Of a stretch of DNA of 7,152 bases, positions 5,707 to 7,152 are shown piece after piece (the first letter of the stretch is position 1; each line of letters starts with the position of its first letter). The position numbers and the translations under genes are program-made. Location of the stretch: assembly GCA_001830645.1 (NCBI GenBank), contig MIBM01000194.1:1-7152 (forward strand), read 5' to 3'. This stretch comes from Spirochaetes bacterium RIFOXYC1_FULL_54_7. GTDB lineage: Bacteria; Spirochaetota; Spirochaetia; Treponematales; UBA12059. Below the pieces are notes generated by a model. That model was not told the origin of the DNA. It saw only the letters and a list, made by a program, of their open reading frames with translations, and searched no databases.

Positions 5707-6132
5707 CTATTTCTTCTTGTCCGGCATGTTGAACCTGGTTGAATCAAAGCGGTCACTGCCTAGCCACAGGTCTATCTTGGTGCCCTTGTCCGTGCGGGTG
5801 ACATCACCATGCTTTACTTGCCAGCCAATCAGGTTGAGCCGGGCCGAGCCTACCAGGTCGCTGCCTGCCATCGACCCATAGTATTCCGACATTTCGGGGC
5901 GGACCGTGGTGTTCAGGGCCTTGGACATGGCCTTGAGTTCTGCATCCGGCCGCTCATGGTTGTCTATCACGCAAAGGTGCAACCCATCGGCCTCCTGGTG
6001 AAGGGAGATGACCATTCTGGATGGGTGGCTTTCCAGAACGTAGTTGGATATCTCCGCAAGCAGATGCATGATGTATTCTTTGGTCTTCATCGCTTCCCCC
6101 GCAACGTTTTTACCGCGATCCCGCTGGCTCAT
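5707..6132 (-). CDS. Small protein of unknown function with a degenerate GHKL/HATPase-like pattern
   Basis: I do not recognise a named family. The 141-residue frame (from ATG 6130-6132) has a pattern recalling the ATPase fold of histidine kinases and anti-sigma factors: an N-box-like helix, LLAEISNYVLESH (24-36) with E27 and N30; a strand then LCVIDNHERPDAEL (53-66), where kinases have DxGxG; DLVGSARLNLIGWQV (92-106), like the G2 GLGL region; and KGTKIDLWL (116-124), like the closing GT-strand. The key glycines of DxGxG are replaced (DNHER), so ATP binding is doubtful and a regulatory, protein-binding role is possible. The second Met (6088-6090, 127 residues) has GGGGGA 4 nt upstream and may be the true start; the first Met has no clear ribosome site but follows a TATAGT box (6168-6173). 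The C-terminus is charged (DKKK). It stands alone, about 100 bp after the thiolase gene. Confidence 0.7.
   Translation of the reverse strand: MSQRDRGKNVAGEAMKTKEYIMHLLAEISNYVLESHPSRMVISLHQEADGLHLCVIDNHERPDAELKAMSKALNTTVRPEMSEYYGSMAGSDLVGSARLNLIGWQVKHGDVTRTDKGTKIDLWLGSDRFDSTRFNMPDKKK
6095..6100 (-). promoter_or_regulatory. Ribosome binding site favouring the inner start of the HATPase-like gene
   Basis: GGGGGA on the minus strand lies 4 nt before the ATG at 6088-6090. The spacing is short, yet it is the best purine run near either candidate start, so the 127-residue form is somewhat favoured. Confidence 0.35.
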
Positions 6133-6167
6133 ACTGACACCGGAACTAGCCAGTGGACAGCATGGGC

Positions 6168-6173
6168 ACTATA
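6168..6173 (-). promoter_or_regulatory. Candidate -10 box for the HATPase-like gene
   Basis: TATAGT on the minus strand matches the -10 consensus at five of six bases, 35 nt before the ATG at 6130-6132. No good -35 element is found 16-18 nt upstream, so the call is weak. Confidence 0.25.
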
Positions 6174-6232
6174 CACGGTAAATCAAATTAGGGCGAGATG
6201 GCAACCTGCGAGGTCATGAATCAATCCGGGAT

Positions 6233-7152
6233 CTAGCGTACCCTTCGGAGCACGCTGACCGCATTGGTAGCCGCCGAGCCCCCCACGTTAAGGGTAGCCG
6301 TTACTTCCGGTATGCCCTTGGTGCGACCCAGACCTATGGGCTGGCCAGTCATCTGCTTGTACAGGAGCACATGCATCGACGCGCCGGTGGCTCCTACCGG
6401 ATGGCCTTTGGCCTTGAGGCCGCCGGAAAGGTTTACCGGGCAGTTGTCGTCTGCGGTATAGCGGCCATCCAGATAGTCCTGGCCTGCCCGGCCGTCGGCT
6501 GAGAGCCCCAGAGCTTCGGTACACAGCAACTGGTTTATGGTGAAGCAGTCGTGTACCTCAACCGCATTCAGGTCTCCTGCTTTTATACCGGCTTCGGCAT
6601 AGGCTTGGGACGCTGCCTTTTTGGCTGCTATGAGTTCGTGCATGTTCTGGCGGTCCTGGATGGCCAGACGTTCGGTAGTGTGGCCAAGACCGGCAAACTC
6701 CACCACGGTGTCTTTCCTGGCCTTGGCCAGTTCAGTGGTCGTCAGGACCAGGGCAGCGGCGCCATCGGTAACCAGCGAGCAATCGTGCAGGCGCAGGGGA
6801 TCGGCTATCATGGGGTTCTTTTCGTCTGGCAGACCCAGTATGGCGTCGGCACTGAAGAGCTGAGCCCTATCAGACGGGCCACCCCTGCTGAAGTGGGCAA
6901 GTGGATTTTCAACACCATTGCGGTACATCAGGGCACCCGCGCTGGCCAGCATCCGCCGGAATTTTTCATCATCTATGCGGTAGTGATCGCGGTAGCCCTT
7001 GGCATATTCCGCAAACAGGCCGGGAAAGGTCATGCCCTGTCCGCCTTCGGTCGGCCAGAAGGAGGCACCGGCCAGGGCGTGGGTAATGCCGGCGGTTTTG
7101 AGGAGGTTCATCTTTTCCACCCCCACTACCAGAACGGTCCTGAACCTGCCGC
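6233..7152 (-). CDS. Thiolase, SCP2/SCP-x type (acetyl-CoA acetyltransferase-like), 3' part
   Basis: This is the C-terminal three quarters of a thiolase-superfamily enzyme, which makes or breaks a C-C bond between acyl-CoA units, as in fatty acid or sterol side-chain breakdown. The frame continues through the right edge as GRFRTVLVVGVEKM, a standard internal thiolase segment, so the gene starts outside the window and the GTG at 7124-7126 is not a start. Numbering from that codon: DGAAALVL (121-128), EVHDCFTINQLL with catalytic-type His (190-201, H192), and NLSGGLKAKGHPVGATGAS with the second His (232-250, H242). The canonical CxG cysteine motif near the C-terminus is NVGGSA (280-285), typical of SCP2-type rather than classical biosynthetic thiolases. 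The nucleophilic Cys lies in the missing N-terminal part. The usual small Zn/OB-fold (DUF35) partner is not downstream; it could be upstream. It ends at TAG 6233-6235. Confidence 0.9.
   Translation of the reverse strand, partial: GRFRTVLVVGVEKMNLLKTAGITHALAGASFWPTEGGQGMTFPGLFAEYAKGYRDHYRIDDEKFRRMLASAGALMYRNGVENPLAHFSRGGPSDRAQLFSADAILGLPDEKNPMIADPLRLHDCSLVTDGAAALVLTTTELAKARKDTVVEFAGLGHTTERLAIQDRQNMHELIAAKKAASQAYAEAGIKAGDLNAVEVHDCFTINQLLCTEALGLSADGRAGQDYLDGRYTADDNCPVNLSGGLKAKGHPVGATGASMHVLLYKQMTGQPIGLGRTKGIPEVTATLNVGGSAATNAVSVLRRVR

Noticed and set aside
1..7152. tRNA, rRNA, CRISPR array, insertion sequence or attachment site
   Set aside because: I scanned for T-loop sequences, regularly spaced repeats, transposase motifs and terminal inverted repeats and saw none that held up.

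Overview
The window looks like bacterial chromosome of moderate GC content, coding almost wall to wall, with no RNA genes, CRISPR or mobile elements that I can see. The best taxonomic hint is the amidase family at about 1.9-2.8 kb (GHW...ELP...LRTSTGA, then GWK..PPWR..R.S, then NMRGY and EMGFM, then an SH3b tail), which I remember mainly from Chloroflexota such as Anaerolineae. A LivF transporter subunit and an SCP2-type thiolase fit that but do not prove it. The host assignment is inference from memory.

Layout. (a) 1-377, plus strand: 3' end of a livF-type ABC ATPase gene. (b) 379-1746, minus: membrane-anchored HD-GYP protein, probably a cyclic-di-GMP phosphodiesterase; its stop lies one base from the livF stop (convergent). 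(c) 1747-1937: divergent intergenic region with a perfect 12-bp palindrome and weak promoter-like boxes. (d) 1938-2788, plus: an N-acetylmuramoyl-L-alanine amidase gene broken by an out-of-frame internal deletion that removed the middle of the catalytic domain. (e) 2674-5564, minus: a tight three-gene operon read in the order sugar nucleotidyltransferase, GHMP sugar kinase, MJ1255/VC2487-type glycosyltransferase. The first pair overlaps by ATGA and the second pair is joined by a short tandem repeat of ATG-containing units. (f) 5565-5706: intergenic region with two adjacent small inverted repeats. (g) 5707-6132, minus: small protein that looks like a degenerate GHKL/HATPase fold. (h) 6233-7152, minus: thiolase, running off the right edge.

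How the genes may work together: the three-gene operon reads as a compact route from a free or phosphorylated sugar to sugar-1-phosphate (kinase), to NDP-sugar (nucleotidyltransferase), to a glycoconjugate (glycosyltransferase). No isomerase, epimerase or phosphatase is present, so a salvage-and-transfer role is an attractive but unproven idea. The glycosyltransferase ends convergently on the broken amidase, and its reading frame runs about 38 codons antisense into the amidase SH3 domain. This suggests a lost stop codon over a decaying neighbour.

The most unusual points are the amidase deletion with its 10-bp junction sequence that reads sensibly in both frames, the antisense tail of the glycosyltransferase, the kinase/nucleotidyltransferase/glycosyltransferase cassette of unknown product, and the degenerate HATPase-like protein.
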